A stretch of 64,000 nt of DNA. Origin: Nansenia antarctica. Taxonomy: Eukaryota > Chordata > Actinopteri > Argentiniformes > Microstomatidae. The stretch lies in the NCBI GenBank assembly GCA_963989245.1, contig OZ022345.1, forward strand, positions 40,588,449 to 40,652,448, written 5' to 3'. This document shows positions 1 to 11,380 of the stretch, in pieces (position 1 is the stretch's first letter; the number at the start of each line of letters is the position of its first letter). Position numbers and translations under genes: made by a program. A model generated the notes under the pieces. It was not told the origin of the DNA. It saw only the letters and a program-made list of their open reading frames with translations, and ran no database searches.

Positions 1-205
1 TGTACCGTTTCTCTGTTCTCCAGTGTCTATATATATTTATTTTTTACAAAAATGTTCCTTCTATCACTGAGACTGCCAATGGCCCCGGGCCTGAGCTAGA
101 TTACTCTTCCTGCTACGACTGGTGGATTGATGATTCACTTGCTTAGTCAAATGTATTGATTGTAAGTCCCTTTGGAATAAGGCGTCTGCTAAATGCCAAA
201 AATGT
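1..205 (+). mobile_element. 3' end of an L2-like LINE
   Basis: The stretch ends in a CTTTGGAATAAGGCGTCTGC tail followed by TAAATG, the 3' tail shared by many fish L2-like LINEs and by SINEs they mobilise. The upstream part (CTGCCAATGGCCCC near 70-84) also occurs in reverse complement at 4.9 kb, so the two are copies of one family. The 5' part is cut by the window edge. Family identity is from memory of the tail; copy relationship is seen directly. Confidence 0.6.
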
Positions 206-1137
206 TATGTAAAATGTATATACAAACAGTGTCTCATCATTAACTGATACCTGAGCCTATAACTGAGCCTGGCAACCGTTGAGATGCAGCCAAAAAGGTA
301 ACCAGTATTGTAAGCTGGTAATCTGTGGTGTCACTAATGATTGCTCTGTAACTACCACTTTATCTATGGCTCAAAGGTGAACTTTGGTTTTGTCCCATTG
401 TTTTTTTCTTTTTGTTAACGGTGGCTTAGTTAGTAATGGCTTTTAAAACTTTTTAAAACAACTCTGAACCATGGATTACATTTCCTCTTGGTCGATAGAC
501 TTCTTTCAAAGTAAGGAACCATCCATTTTGGTAGATAATTGTCATCACAAGTGGGAACAGGTCTGTGAAATTGAATCCGTCACAATGGGAAGTTGTATAA
601 AATAATTCTTACATTTATTATAAAGTTAGGCATTCTGAATTGACCTTAACTGAATGACTGTATTACTGTAGACACCTGCTTGCACCAATTTTGCAGACAA
701 TACTTGCACCAAAAATGCCTGCAACACAAGTACATGTTACAAAACCAATGCACTGCTTTAATTCGACTGGCAGGTTTAAATGCACAGCCGCTGTTATGTA
801 ACAGATGATATATTCCTCTGTCACCATGGCAACGGCGCTCCCAACTGGCTTGGGGAATTGGTGCTGCGAGGCAGGTACGGATCTAAAGCCTTACTCTCTC
901 CCACAAAAGCCCCCTTCGTAAGTCCTGCCAGGCTGCATTGGTGTTGTCACCGGATTAGAGCACCATTGTCTATGTGTGTGGTCTTGGCTCTGTCGCCGTA
1001 TCGGGGGACTTGGGCTCTGTTGGCTATGACTTTCCCCATCTTCACTTTGCTCCGTCTCTCTTAAGTGTTCTTGACGAACGCGCTGTGAGCTCCTGAGCGA
1101 GCTCGCCTCCGGAATCTGTACGGTGACACGAAATAGG
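206..1137. other. No gene seen
   Basis: AT-rich unique-looking sequence with only short open frames that lack codon-like structure or recognisable motifs. No repeat unit or RNA gene is evident. Confidence 0.5.
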
Positions 1138-1640
1138 TTTGATTGATTGATTGATTATACTTTATTGTCCCCGAGGGGAAATTTGTCTTGGGCATCTTAC
1201 TTTCATGCTTCAAGTGCAACAGAGACGATACAACATACAGTAGACAAAGTAAACAACAGGACAGCAACAAACATTGAGTGACATTGGCAGCAGTTTCCAC
1301 CTGGACATGGCATCATTTGGGATAAATATATATTGCACATAACCCTTCAAGTGGTGTTTTCGAATATTGCACATGGCCCTTCAAGTGGTGTCTAAGATAA
1401 AGTGCAGGTGCTGGTGATCATGTCCTAATCATCGTTTCTGCTTGAGCGAATTGATTAGTTTAATGGAGAATGGGACAAATGATAGTTTTAAGAGCTTATA
1501 ATTACATCTTGGCATGCGAAGCCTTCTACCTAGGGGGAGAACTTCGTATTCTGTGGAGAGCGGATGTTGGGGGTCTGCGATTATCTTGTTAGCCTTGTCC
1601 AGGACAGCTTTTTCATATAGTTTCACAAAGTAACAGGCGT
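1138..1640 (-). mobile_element. 5'-truncated LINE 3' end with reverse-transcriptase C-terminal tail
   Basis: Read on the minus strand, a C-terminal coding remnant (1,429-1,626) has the pattern LDKANKIIADPQHPL then LPLGRRLRMPRCN and FVPFSIKLINSLK. This is the usual C-terminus of CR1/Rex1-type LINE proteins, in which a DP.HPL stretch precedes a basic patch and a final F(I/V)P...LN. It is followed by a 3' UTR ending in a GGGGACAATAAAG-like segment and (CAAT)n tail at 1,138-1,156. The remnant lacks endonuclease and catalytic RT parts. Typical 5' truncation is inferred. Confidence 0.75.
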
Positions 1641-2568
1641 AGAATGTACTATCACTCCACTGTGGTTTCTTGTAGGTGTGTGGAACCAGAGAGTACGATT
1701 TACCACAAAAAGGGGGTTACGCTCAGTGGGTTGAAAGCAAAAGCAATTGTACATCTTTTGAGAAACATACAGTATTGTAGCCGGATCTGAGCCGCTTAAG
1801 CCCAGCCTCTTTAAAGGAAGCCAGTTCACTACGCCGCCATCCTGGCAATGCCTCTTTGGCCGCTTGTTTCAATAAGGAGACCAAACACAGTTTTTTTTAC
1901 ATAGGTCACCTATGGGAGGACATAAACAAACAAAAAACTCCACTCATACCAAAATGATATGTATTTTTCTTTTTGCAACTTTTCCTTTGGGTTTTTCATA
2001 TCACTGAGGTGTGTAGAAACATTTTATGCGGTCATTTGATTGTTAAAAGTTAAAAATACACCCAATGTCTTTTTTTCCCTTTTTTTTAATCTTACGCAAA
2101 TTTGCCAGGGACAAAGATGTATGTATGACAAAGATGCGTGATCCTAGCGATGTGAACCTAGCAACACCAACTGTCAGTAACACTAATCTATAACTGTGAG
2201 GTAATTGATAAAAAATGTATCTCCATGTAGGACTAGCGCCATGTCCCGCAAAACAATGGCCTATCTCTGGTATATACAATCTATATATCTCTGGTACAAT
2301 CTCTACAGAGAGAACGCCAAACTTGATGAAAAAGTGTGTATTTGACAAACACATACAGAGAAATGATTTGGTCTGGCCTTTAGCTGTAAATATAGTATGC
2401 TGGGTCAGCTCTGGGTACCAGGAAGGAAGTGTCTGGTCAGTGAAGCAGAAGGATCATATGGGCTATCTGTGGTGTTTCATTATCACATAGTCACACATAG
2501 AGATAGGGCTAGACACATTGATTTTCATGGGTCCATGTGTGTTGTTTAGGAGACCAAAGGCAAGTAAC

Positions 2569-2570
<2 letters not shown>
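1641..2570. other. No gene seen
   Basis: Low-complexity AT-rich DNA with short open frames only; nothing recognisable. Confidence 0.5.

Positions 2571-2573
<3 letters not shown>

Positions 2574-2642
<69 letters not shown>
2574..2642. repeat. (TG)n microsatellite
   Basis: Uninterrupted TG dinucleotide tract of about 70 bp. Confidence 0.97.
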
Positions 2643-3117
2643 GTGTCAGGAACCATGACAGAACATTAGTGAGAGGTCATAACACCGCAATCAAAACAAT
2701 GGGAACTACAACCTAGTGGAATGAGGTGTCAAGACAGATTGGTAAATGAGGTAGCGCCCAGCCCAAACCATCAATACTTCTAGGTCTTTATTCCACCACT
2801 ACTCAAATGAATACCAAAGGAAGCTACACTCTCGCATTAACCAAGCTATTGATTATGGGTGTCCAATTTGTGATATAACTGTAACTAACCGCAACTGTCT
2901 TTGTATTGGCTGCAGTGTTTCACTATTCACTGCTAAGCCATTTCTTTGGTCATTTGTTCACCTTCGTACATTTGTTCTCCGTTTGTACCTCTCTCCGCTC
3001 TGAACCTGTTTGCTAACGATGAGCTTGACGGATGCTGACTGACACTTCTAAAGAGCGGAGGGCAGGAAATCCGATTGCTAGCGTTTGATTAAAAGAAGAG
3101 GGATGAGCAGGTGAAGC

Positions 3118-3250
3118 TGGCAGAGAGAGAGAGAGGGGGAGAGAGAGTGAGGGAGAGAGGTGGGGGGAGAGGGAGAGAGAGAGGGAGGGAGAGGGAGAGA
3201 GAGGGAGGGAGAGAGAGAGGGAGAGAGAGAGGGAGAGAGAGAGTGAGAGA

Positions 3251-3295
<45 letters not shown>

Positions 3296-3299
3296 GGGA
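3118..3299. repeat. GA/GGGA polypurine tract ending in poly-G
   Basis: About 180 bp in which the plus strand is almost only purine (GAGA and GGGAGA units) with an 11-base G run at its end. Open frames here are low-complexity artefacts. Such polypurine mirror tracts can form triplexes. Confidence 0.95.
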
Positions 3300-4739
3300 T
3301 CAGAGCTCTAAGGGTGAATACACAGAAAGGCAGCAGTCTGGAGAATTACGAATGCCGGTTGGTCGGCCGATCCGTGGGGCTTAAGATCTGGTACCGCCTT
3401 TTGCGGCCTAGTAGGCGCTTGTACACAGCAGAACCTCTGCCGCCGATGCCTGGCTACGCTTAACAGGATTGGCTGCCGTGGTGTGGTATGGGTGCCATTA
3501 ATCCTCCTTATCCACTTACAGCACTTTATACTGAGGAGGAGGGATAGCAAACTCACAGTTGCCACCACTGTCGTTTGTCCACCGCCCCCATGCACCAGAA
3601 CGGAGAAGGACGGCAAGTCCCCCACACATCACTTTTACCTATAAGGCCCTTGTATAGTACACTGGAGCTTAATTGTTACAAAAAAGACATTTGTTTTGGC
3701 TAAGAATGGCTCTGTCCTCACTTAAATGGGTTAGGGTTAGGTACTTCAAAGCAGGTATCCATAGTACTCTGGGTGATTACGTTTCCGTGTGAATGTGAGA
3801 AAGGAAATCTGCGTTTTCTCAGCAAGGAACAAACGTGTTGCACAAACTTCACACACAAACACTTCACCGGGGGCCTTGACATGTGACTTGTGATGTCAGG
3901 AATCACACTTCCTTTCAAACAACAGTGGCAGCGCACTTTGAAGTTTAAACCTTTGAGTGACCATATCTCATAGTGAATTTACATAAGAAATACACCCACA
4001 GACAGACCATAATTACAATGTGTCACAGTGCATTTCAGTATTGACGCATTAGTACTGTACGATGGCCAATTAGATTTTTTGATTTCAGTCTGACTTCAAT
4101 TTACCTGTCGTCTTCACAATGCTCTGATTCTGGCTTTTGAGACGAACTGTCTCACTAATAGCTTTAAAGTGTCCATCTCCCTAACAAGCACTTGGTCTTC
4201 AGGTGTTCATGTCTCCGTTAACGATGATCCCATCTCTGAACAAGCCTGTCTTCACAAAGACAGAACACACTCTCTCCTTGAGGCGTTGACACCTGTCTCC
4301 TTTAGAGTTTCTCCTGGAATCCTGTCTCCGTGACAACACCACCGTTCCATGCTCTAGGGTAGTCATCTAGGATGCTGGCAGCTACAGAACACACAGGAAG
4401 AGTTGTGTCCTAGTTGCACTCTGATCAGGTCTATGTGGGCAGTGGGAGGTTCTCATTAACAGGAGCTTTCAATGAGGCTTTGGGTGGGGGGGCGGGGGTG
4501 TACAGGTTCGGGGCTGGGGTGATCAAGAAAGGAGAGTGGTAAGGTCGAGCGACAGGCAGAGGGAGAGAGGGAGGAAGAAGAGATGGGGGTAGGTGCAGGG
4601 TGTCGTAGACAGGGAGAGAATTGACTAAGACAGAGAAGGAAAGGGAGCGGCTGATGTTGTCCCATCCACGTTGGATCCATGTCTCATTTTCAAGGGGCAA
4701 TCTGGGATTGGTAGATCTTTTTTTTTTACTTTTAGATTA
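3300..4739. other. No gene seen; short telomere-like motif at about 3,727-3,740
   Basis: Unique-looking sequence. A degenerate GGGTTAGGGTTAGG pair occurs near 3,727, too short to call a telomeric array. Short open frames on the minus strand at 3.3-3.6 kb show no recognisable domain. Confidence 0.5.
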
Positions 4740-5165
4740 ATGATATACATTTACATTAAAAAATTAAAATTTACATTTGACATATATGGCATTTAGCAGA
4801 TGCCTTTATCCAAAGCGACTTACAACAAATACATTTGTCTAAGAAGTGAACCATCTATCCATCAGTTATGGCAAGATATTTTTGTTTTTGCTCGGCCAGG
4901 GGCCATTGGCAGTCATAATTGTAGAAGACGTTTTTTTTTTTTTTATGTTGTAGTATTAGTTACAGTAGAGTTACAGTAGAGAAACTAAACTATATAGAGA
5001 TGATGGAGAGGTCTCAGGAGGGACAGGTGTGACAATCTATGGTGGAAGATAGAGAGTGACTCTGCAGTCCTGACAGCAGTGGGAAGCTAGTTCCACCATC
5101 AGTGAAAAGCTGTGACCAGGTAGCGTGACTGCTGCATCCCTGTAGATTATAAATGGCTTGCAACT
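4740..5165 (-). mobile_element. L2-like LINE 3' region
   Basis: On the minus strand the sequence reads from a degenerate C-terminal coding segment (GTGGAACTAGCTTCCCACTG, echoing the fish LINE 'P.A.R.AESL..F' end, with stops) through a 3' UTR to the tail CTTTGGATAAAGGCATCTGC. The block containing CTGCCAATGGCCCC matches 70-84 in the opposite orientation. It is a 5'-truncated, decayed insertion. The class assignment to L2 is from memory of the tail. Confidence 0.6.
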
Positions 5166-5269
5166 TAACTTTTATTTTATTTTTTGACTTGTTTGTTTCG
5201 GAAGGATAACTTTTAAAAGGATTTTACTGTACTATCAACAAAATCATGCAGTATTGGTATTTTTGATGC

Positions 5270-5469
5270 NNNNNNNNNNNNNNNNNNNNNNNNNNNNNNN
5301 NNNNNNNNNNNNNNNNNNNNNNNNNNNNNNNNNNNNNNNNNNNNNNNNNNNNNNNNNNNNNNNNNNNNNNNNNNNNNNNNNNNNNNNNNNNNNNNNNNNN
5401 NNNNNNNNNNNNNNNNNNNNNNNNNNNNNNNNNNNNNNNNNNNNNNNNNNNNNNNNNNNNNNNNNNNNN
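5270..5469. other. Assembly gap (200 N)
   Basis: Exactly 200 consecutive N, a conventional placeholder for a gap of unknown size. Anything translated across it is meaningless. Confidence 0.99.
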
Positions 5470-5797
5470 CGCTTTACTATTGTCTGAATCCTAGATTGCC
5501 CCTTTAAAGATACCGGCAGGGGAGCGAATCAGGGGCCTCAAGCTTTCATGACAGAACAGACCGAAAAGCCAAAGCCCTAATCAAGTTAGCTGGACACACA
5601 TCCCCTTGTTATCCCTTTCTTCTGTGGGTGGCATAATATCCTGAAATTAAATAAGATAAATGGAGAAAGTGGAGAAAGTGGGTATTATTCGATTAGGATA
5701 CAGCTACAAGAAAAGCTCTGTTCTGTCAGGGTCGTGATTCCGAAGGGATTCGGAACGACGATGCATTCACCACGTACAGTACTGTATGCACAGGCAT

Positions 5798-5835
5798 CCC
5801 CCCCCCCACCTCCCCCCCCCCCCCCCCCCCCCACC
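5798..5835. repeat. Poly-C tract followed by CCA repeats
   Basis: Near-continuous C run, then (CCA)n to about 5,851. Length in homopolymers is often unreliable in assemblies. Confidence 0.9.
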
Positions 5836-6599
5836 ACCACCAACCACCACCCCTGCTCCCATATGGATTGCATTAGCTTCAGTGTACAAATGTGCCAATG
5901 TTAACTTATCTCCTGAAAGATAGAGCTTTAGGGACAACGCTGTGCTATCAGAGGTTCTATGGAATTGATCTCTCTGTCAAAACAGGCAGGAAATCCAGCT
6001 ACCCATGTCAAAGCAATATCACCATGACGGGGAACAGCGCTTTATTCCTGCATGTCTTGGATGACTTTAGGCTCAAAAAGAATTACTGTTTACTGTGTGA
6101 ACAAAAGCACAGGGTTTTTTGTGAAGCAGATGTTATTACAAGCTTCTGTTTGCATTTGTCTATTGCTTTTGACAGAGAAGGCATGAGGTTAAATCGTTCC
6201 CTGTGAACAGAAGCATATTTTAAGGTTGTGTAGAAATGAACACAATTTCAGAGGCAGAAATTAATTCATTATGACTAGTTAATGCTGTGATGGGAATGAC
6301 ATTACAGAGGTCATAAACAGCTTATAACTACTTTACACTGTTGTGACAACTAACCCTTACAATTAGGTATGCTAGTAGACATGCTAGTTCCAGTTGGCTA
6401 TATTATGCATTTTATAAATATTACATTTGACCTCTATGATAAATGATAGATGGAGAGAGAGAGCAAGAGAGAGAGACAGAGACAGAGAGAAAGGGAGAGA
6501 CAGAGAGATAGAGAGAAGACCACAGGTCACTCTTATAATACTACTGTACTACTATACTGCTATACTGCTACCTGTTGCTTGTTGTTGTTTCTGTGTTTT

Positions 6600-6657
6600 G
6601 TGTACCCATACTGTCAGCGTCTTTGAGTCCCTGAAAAGCGCTTTATAAATAAAATGA

Positions 6658-6727
<70 letters not shown>
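6600..6727 (+). repeat. LINE/SINE-type 3' tail with (ATT)n
   Basis: GAAAAGCGCTTTATAAATAA at about 6,633-6,652 is the usual end of fish L2-type retroelements, and it runs directly into about 70 bp of (ATT)n. The microsatellite probably grew from the element's tail. No coding part remains. Confidence 0.65.
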
Positions 6728-6728
<1 letters not shown>

Positions 6729-6925
6729 TCACAGCTCAGATGAGAACGCACACCAGGACAAAGAAAGAATCTGTGCTCCTACTTCTGTTTTACTAAAGTA
6801 TTTAATCAGAATTCATCCTATCAATTATATTCTGATGACACCGCAAGTTTGACACATTACAGAGAACATCCTAGATAGCTCATAGCCATTTCTCCCATCT
6901 GGACAAGGGATTCCAAGGAATCAAG

Positions 6926-6927
<2 letters not shown>

Positions 6928-6994
<67 letters not shown>
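6928..6994. repeat. (AAT)n microsatellite
   Basis: About 67 bp of ATA/AAT trinucleotide. It is the reverse complement of the (ATT)n tract 200 bp upstream. Confidence 0.96.
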
Positions 6995-6996
<2 letters not shown>

Positions 6997-7192
6997 CAGT
7001 TTGATGATGGGGTTTGGGTTCACATAAAGTGTAAGCCACATTTTCTCTATACCTTTTCCATGCAACTGAGTTGTTCACACCCTTTGGGCAGACTTGCAGT
7101 CTATTCTGTCATCCTTTCACCACAGAGCTCCAACCTAGGCCATCAACTGTGACAGACTTGACATAATAATGACTGAGAACATGTTCCTGTTA

Positions 7193-7585
7193 CAGTTTTT
7201 CTCTATCGCTTTAACACTAACATCCGAACCTCAAACACAGTGACCAAAACCTGAAACTGGTGTATTTTATCTCACACCAATTCTTCACAATGACAAACAC
7301 ATTTCTTTGCTTATCACTCATTTTGCCACTCTAAACCACACAGTTAGCAAAATACTAAATACAATTCTCTACATTTGGCACAATCTCCCCCCCCCCCTCC
7401 CAATCTTCCTTGATAAAATGTTCACATGGAAAACACTATCAATCAAAATGCTAAACTCAACAATCACACAATCACACTCCTCATATGGGCAAACATCTAT
7501 TGCATTTGAATTAGCAATCATAGTTTTACCAATAAAAGGGCCAAAGGTGAGCTCTCCCCAGACATCACACAACAACCTTCCATTC
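7193..7585 (+). mobile_element. Solo left end of a Tc1/mariner-superfamily element
   Basis: Starts TA then CAGTTTTTCTCTATCGCTTT, resembling the terminal repeats of the elements at 12.5-15.9 kb (CAGTTTTTCTCARTTGC). It continues with the same style of AC-rich, TTTGC/AAACAC-rich subterminal DNA and reaches an AATAAAAGGGCC box near 7,532 that sits where the related copy has its TATA box. No right end is found nearby, so this is a truncated copy. Confidence 0.55.
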
Positions 7586-7689
7586 TGACAACCAAAAAAA
7601 TTTACATCTTGGAACTGAATTCCGAGAGTATTGCTCCAACCTACTGTATGAATATAACATGATTCATCACAAGGCTTCCCTCCGTGTCC

Positions 7690-7930
7690 AACAAGTGACC
7701 AGTCTTTCTCTGCCCACTGTCATCTGTGGGCCTGCCTGGCCAATTAGCATCCCGGCTGGAGCGCAGCCTCTCATCCCTGCCTGCTAATTGGCTCTGTTAC
7801 ATAACCAGGAGCGGTGGGAGTGGTGGAGGCTTTCATTGGCAGATATGTCACGGCCCTGACAACAAACAGCCAGGGTGGCGAGGGCAGTGCCAGACCACGG
7901 GCAGACAGAACTGGCACCGCTGACTCCCAG
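7690..7930. other. Possible conserved non-coding block
   Basis: Non-repetitive, moderately GC-rich DNA with CCAATTAGC at 7,739 and its exact reverse complement GCTAATTGG at 7,782, both homeodomain-like cores. No ORF of interest. Regulatory function is only a guess; conservation cannot be judged here. Confidence 0.2.
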
Positions 7931-8305
7931 AGGAGACATCACAGGGTCTCTGCAGCAACATGGCAAAATGACAAAGGATAGATAGAATAGACCTCAGCTC
8001 AATAGGGTGGGGGGGGGGGGGGGGGGAGAGATTCATATAGTATATCTCGTTGAGAAGGAGAGAGGGGGACTGGAGATGAGAAGATAAGAGCGGGAAGCAG
8101 AGGTGAAAAGACGTTAAAAAAATCTTTATATATTATATCCTAACAATTCGTTAAAAAAAGGTTCATTTGAATGAATTTTTACTCATCAGGGGGACAGCTT
8201 CTTTCTTCGTCGTATGGGTTGTTGTTTTTCTCTCCACTCCACCAGGCTCGGGCCGAGGGGCTACCCTTTTACCACCCCGAGACCTGGTTGAGGGGCTCAC
8301 CCGGG

Positions 8306-8990
8306 CTATATTTCTGGACACCCCTCCAGAAGCCACGTCATCGTCTCGTCATCTAATACCAACAGACCATGCATCCCGTTGGGTGGGTGGCACACCGGGC
8401 AGTCCAGGATAACATGGTCTGCGGTTTGGTCCTCTGCGCCACACTCGCACAACGCATTTGGGGCCAAGCCCCATCTGTGCATCGATGAGCAGAAACGCCC
8501 GACGCCAGTCCGGAGACGGTTGAGCCTCACCCAGGATAGCCTTGGCAAGTCCATCCCGAGGGGCTCAGGGCCGGCGACTGGGATGTGGTCACGGAGTTTG
8601 GAGGTGTTTGCCTCCCACTCCGTGCGCCACATATAATCCGCCCATCCTGCCGCACTGATGTTAAGATCTCTGCATTGCTGCCTGAGATCCTGTGCGGCAG
8701 GCACAAATGGGTGTCTCGACTTGAGATGCTGGGAGGCTCCACGGCCCGGCAGGCGAGACGTGCTGTGGCTCCCATGCGGCGGAGGCCTGCGGGCTGGATG
8801 CCTGCTAGAATGGGAAGGTTGTCCACGGGGGTAGGACGCAGGCATCCTGTCACAATGCGCAAGGCTTCGTTTATAGGCGAGTCAATGAGGCGAGTGTGGG
8901 CACTGCGACACCATACTGGGGCGCAGTATTCACTGGTTGAATAAACGAGGGCTAGGGCTGCCGTGGGGGACAGCTGACAGCTTTTCTCAA
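8306..8990 (-). pseudogene. Non-LTR retrotransposon reverse-transcriptase C-terminal fragment
   Basis: Minus-strand coding remnant in two frames. The first part (upstream of about 8,725) has ALVYSTSEYCAPVWCRSAHT and then LRIVTGCLRPTPVDNLPILA. The second has HLKSRHPFVPAAQDL, LNRLRTGVGRFCSSMHRWG and the Cys/His motif CECGAEDQTADHVILDCPVC. These are the post-RT thumb and C-terminal CCHC-like region of an APE-type LINE family found in many animals. The catalytic RT palm and endonuclease are absent. A frameshift near 8,720-8,730 (inside what should be the link before HPFVPAA) makes it non-functional. 3' UTR probably continues to about 8,190. Confidence 0.8.
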
Positions 8991-8999
8991 AGATTATGA

Positions 9000-10140
9000 T
9001 AGAGGGAAAGCGGGAAGTTTGGTAGAGCCCAAGCCTCACAGCCACTCTGGGGATGGGGCAGATAAGGGAGGTGGTGGTGGGCGGAGATGGGGGAGATGAG
9101 GTAGGTGGTGATAGGGGGAGGGGGGCGCCGTCATGCTGAGATAAACCTCCTGGGCCCGCCTGGTGTTTATCAGCCCTCCGCTCCGCCACCCCCCTGACCC
9201 TCCCTCCGTTCTCCCCCGGCTGAAAGGCGCTGGCGTGTTTGATGCGGCCACCTCGTACACAGAGCTGACATTTAATGGAAAGCGGATTTATCTGTCCGCT
9301 CCGTCTAGTTTCATTAAATTAAGTCTCAGTCCTTCACTTCCGGAGACAGACGTGAGGGGGGCCGGGGGGCAGCAGACACACGGTGTCCTGCAACAGTGGT
9401 TGAGGAAACCAGCTTATTTCAATCGGGACTCACCATAAAGGTTGAGTGACAATATACTGTATACTAGAGAATGAGGATGGTATGTGTGTACGTACAGGGC
9501 TGGTATATATTATTATGAGTATTAGCGTTATCAGTTAATGTTCATTATGCGTTATTATTTGTTGTCTTAGTGTGATGTTTGTAGCAGATGTGTTCAGTAT
9601 GTATTGTGATGTGTGTGACGTGGGTGTGTGTATGCATTGTGTCTGTTGGCTGTGTTTTACTTTTAATTAAAACAATGAAATAAAACAAGTCCTTGTTATA
9701 ATTAAACTACCCTGTAAAGAAAGAAAGTGTAAGGAAGAGAGAGACTGACAGTTGATTCTATTTCTTGTCAACATTAAAGAAATGTTGATACCACAAACAC
9801 TTAGCCATCACAAGCAAAACGTGCATACATGAATAATTAATTAAATACAACATAATTCAAATGAGAAAGAATAAATGAATAAATGCATTATATATATGAC
9901 ATGATTTCATTTTTTAATTATTCAAGAAGTAGTACCGCATTATTATTACATCTTTTTCATAATTTAACTTTTCACAATAATGGCCCAGTGGCCCAATGAC
10001 ACTGACATCTGGTGTGAACTGTCCTGACCCACCCTGACCTTCTGCACTTTCCTTTGCGCTTTCTGCACATTTCCTGCTCAGATGAAAATAATGTTGTGTC
10101 AGAAGAATGTAGCTGTTTATGGCTGTCACCTGGCAGTGAC
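9000..10140. other. No gene seen
   Basis: Mixed unique sequence. 9,050-9,200 is G/C-skewed (GGTGG and CCCCC runs). No domain or RNA gene recognised. Confidence 0.5.
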
Positions 10141-10147
10141 TCATGGG

Positions 10148-10174
10148 ATTAGAGATACTGACATTCTGATTTAA

Positions 10175-10209
<35 letters not shown>

Positions 10210-10266
10210 GATGATATATATTTGTATATATATAATATGATTAGAGATACTGACATTCTGATTTAA

Positions 10267-10312
<46 letters not shown>
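10148..10312. repeat. Duplicated block ending in (TAAG)n
   Basis: The unit GATTAGAGATACTGACATTC (and onward to TTAATG) is present at 10,147 and again at 10,240, each followed by (TAAG)n. The first tract ends at about 10,208 and the second at about 10,312, separated by an AT-rich linker. Confidence 0.93.
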
Positions 10313-10680
10313 GTGTATTTATATAGGACCTATCACAGACCAGTGGTCACAAGGTGCTTTACATATATAAAAACATAATTAAAGAGCAAAAGTAATAGCA
10401 GGTTAAAAGAAATAGATAAACAAGTAAAAAAATAAAATAAAAAAACAACAACAACTGTACAACAAATAATAACAAGACACAAAAAGACAGGCTTTTGGGG
10501 AGAGCCAAAAGCCTGTCTATACAGGACAATCTTGAGCTGTTTTTTAAATGCTTCGACCGAGATCGCTGATCTAATGTCTTGACTATGTTCTGTAGATTCT
10601 ATGTTCTGCATTACTTTCATCTCAGCAAAATGTGCAAAAAACATCTACTTGGATACATAGGATAGTGCATAGAGGATGCG
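10313..10680 (-). mobile_element. LINE 3' region (tail at left)
   Basis: Begins with AAGTGTATTTATATAGGACC and ACAGACCAGTGGTCACAAGG, the reverse complement of a very common fish LINE/SINE end (...GTGACC...AAATA). It continues through an A-rich region. The (TAAG)n next to it is probably the amplified tail. It contains a perfect 14-bp hairpin at 10,485-10,518. No coding part recognised. Confidence 0.55.
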
Positions 10681-11059
10681 GTCTACACTTCTTTCAACTG
10701 CAGTTGTTCTACTGAAAAAGACAATATGATTACATGTTTGTGTGTCCAAAAAACAACAACAAAAAAGTCTGGTACAGACACACACATTTCAAAGGAGAGA
10801 ATCGATGCCTTTGACACCTTGACCGGAGAATTAGAATTAGAGTTAGAGTTTGAGTGCCAGCTCAGACAGAATCCTCTTCTCTTAGCTGTCTTGACAGTGT
10901 GGACTATTCTTTCGAACGCTAGTGTTACATCGAGATGCTGTGTGCTCAAACATGAAGATAACCATCAGCGCGGTAATGTAATCTGCTACACAGGAAACAT
11001 GAACAGTTGCATGGATGCTACATAAATAGCCCTCCCAGTCTTTCTGCATGGAACTGTGT

Positions 11060-11185
11060 AAGGCCCTTTAACAGTTTATGCTTAAGCCTAGTCCTGGACT
11101 AAATCACACTTTCAATGTCAAATCTAGGTTGAAGATGCTTTTTAGTCTAGCACTAGGCTCAAGACTTGTCTGTGAAACCAGCCCT
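11060..11185. mobile_element. MITE-like imperfect palindrome
   Basis: TTAAGCCTAGTCCTGGACTA near 11,082 faces TTTTAGTCTAGCACTAGGCT near 11,141, making an imperfect foldback. The motif around CTTAGTCCAGGACTAGGC is a frequent short fish repeat. No target duplication is clear. Confidence 0.4.
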
Positions 11186-11238
11186 TGGTGTTGTAGCTAG
11201 CCCTTGGTGTTGTAGTTAGCCCTTGGTGTTGTAGCTAG
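11178..11238 (+). repeat. Triplicated ~20-bp unit
   Basis: AGCCCTTGGTGTTGTAGCT occurs three times in tandem with one base changed in the second copy's end. Confidence 0.9.
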
Positions 11239-11338
11239 TTCGGCCGGGTTGTAATGAATTTAAAATGAAATTTGGAAATACATCATGTGACAAAGCGCCA
11301 TTATGAAATGCTAAATGTTCTAATGAAAAGATGAATGT

Positions 11339-11340
11339 AA

Positions 11341-11379
<39 letters not shown>

Positions 11380-11380
11380 A
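11339..11380. repeat. (ATT)n microsatellite
   Basis: About 40 bp of pure trinucleotide. Confidence 0.95.

Noticed and set aside
3308..3625. 105-codon minus-strand open frame
   Set aside because: Ordinary chance length for this composition, no recognised domain and no repeat match I can name.
5254..5487. Open frame across the N run
   Set aside because: It is translated from unknown bases of an assembly gap.
8379..8944. Plus-strand open frames opposite the LINE fragment
   Set aside because: They are shadows of the minus-strand RT remnant, which carries the recognisable motifs.
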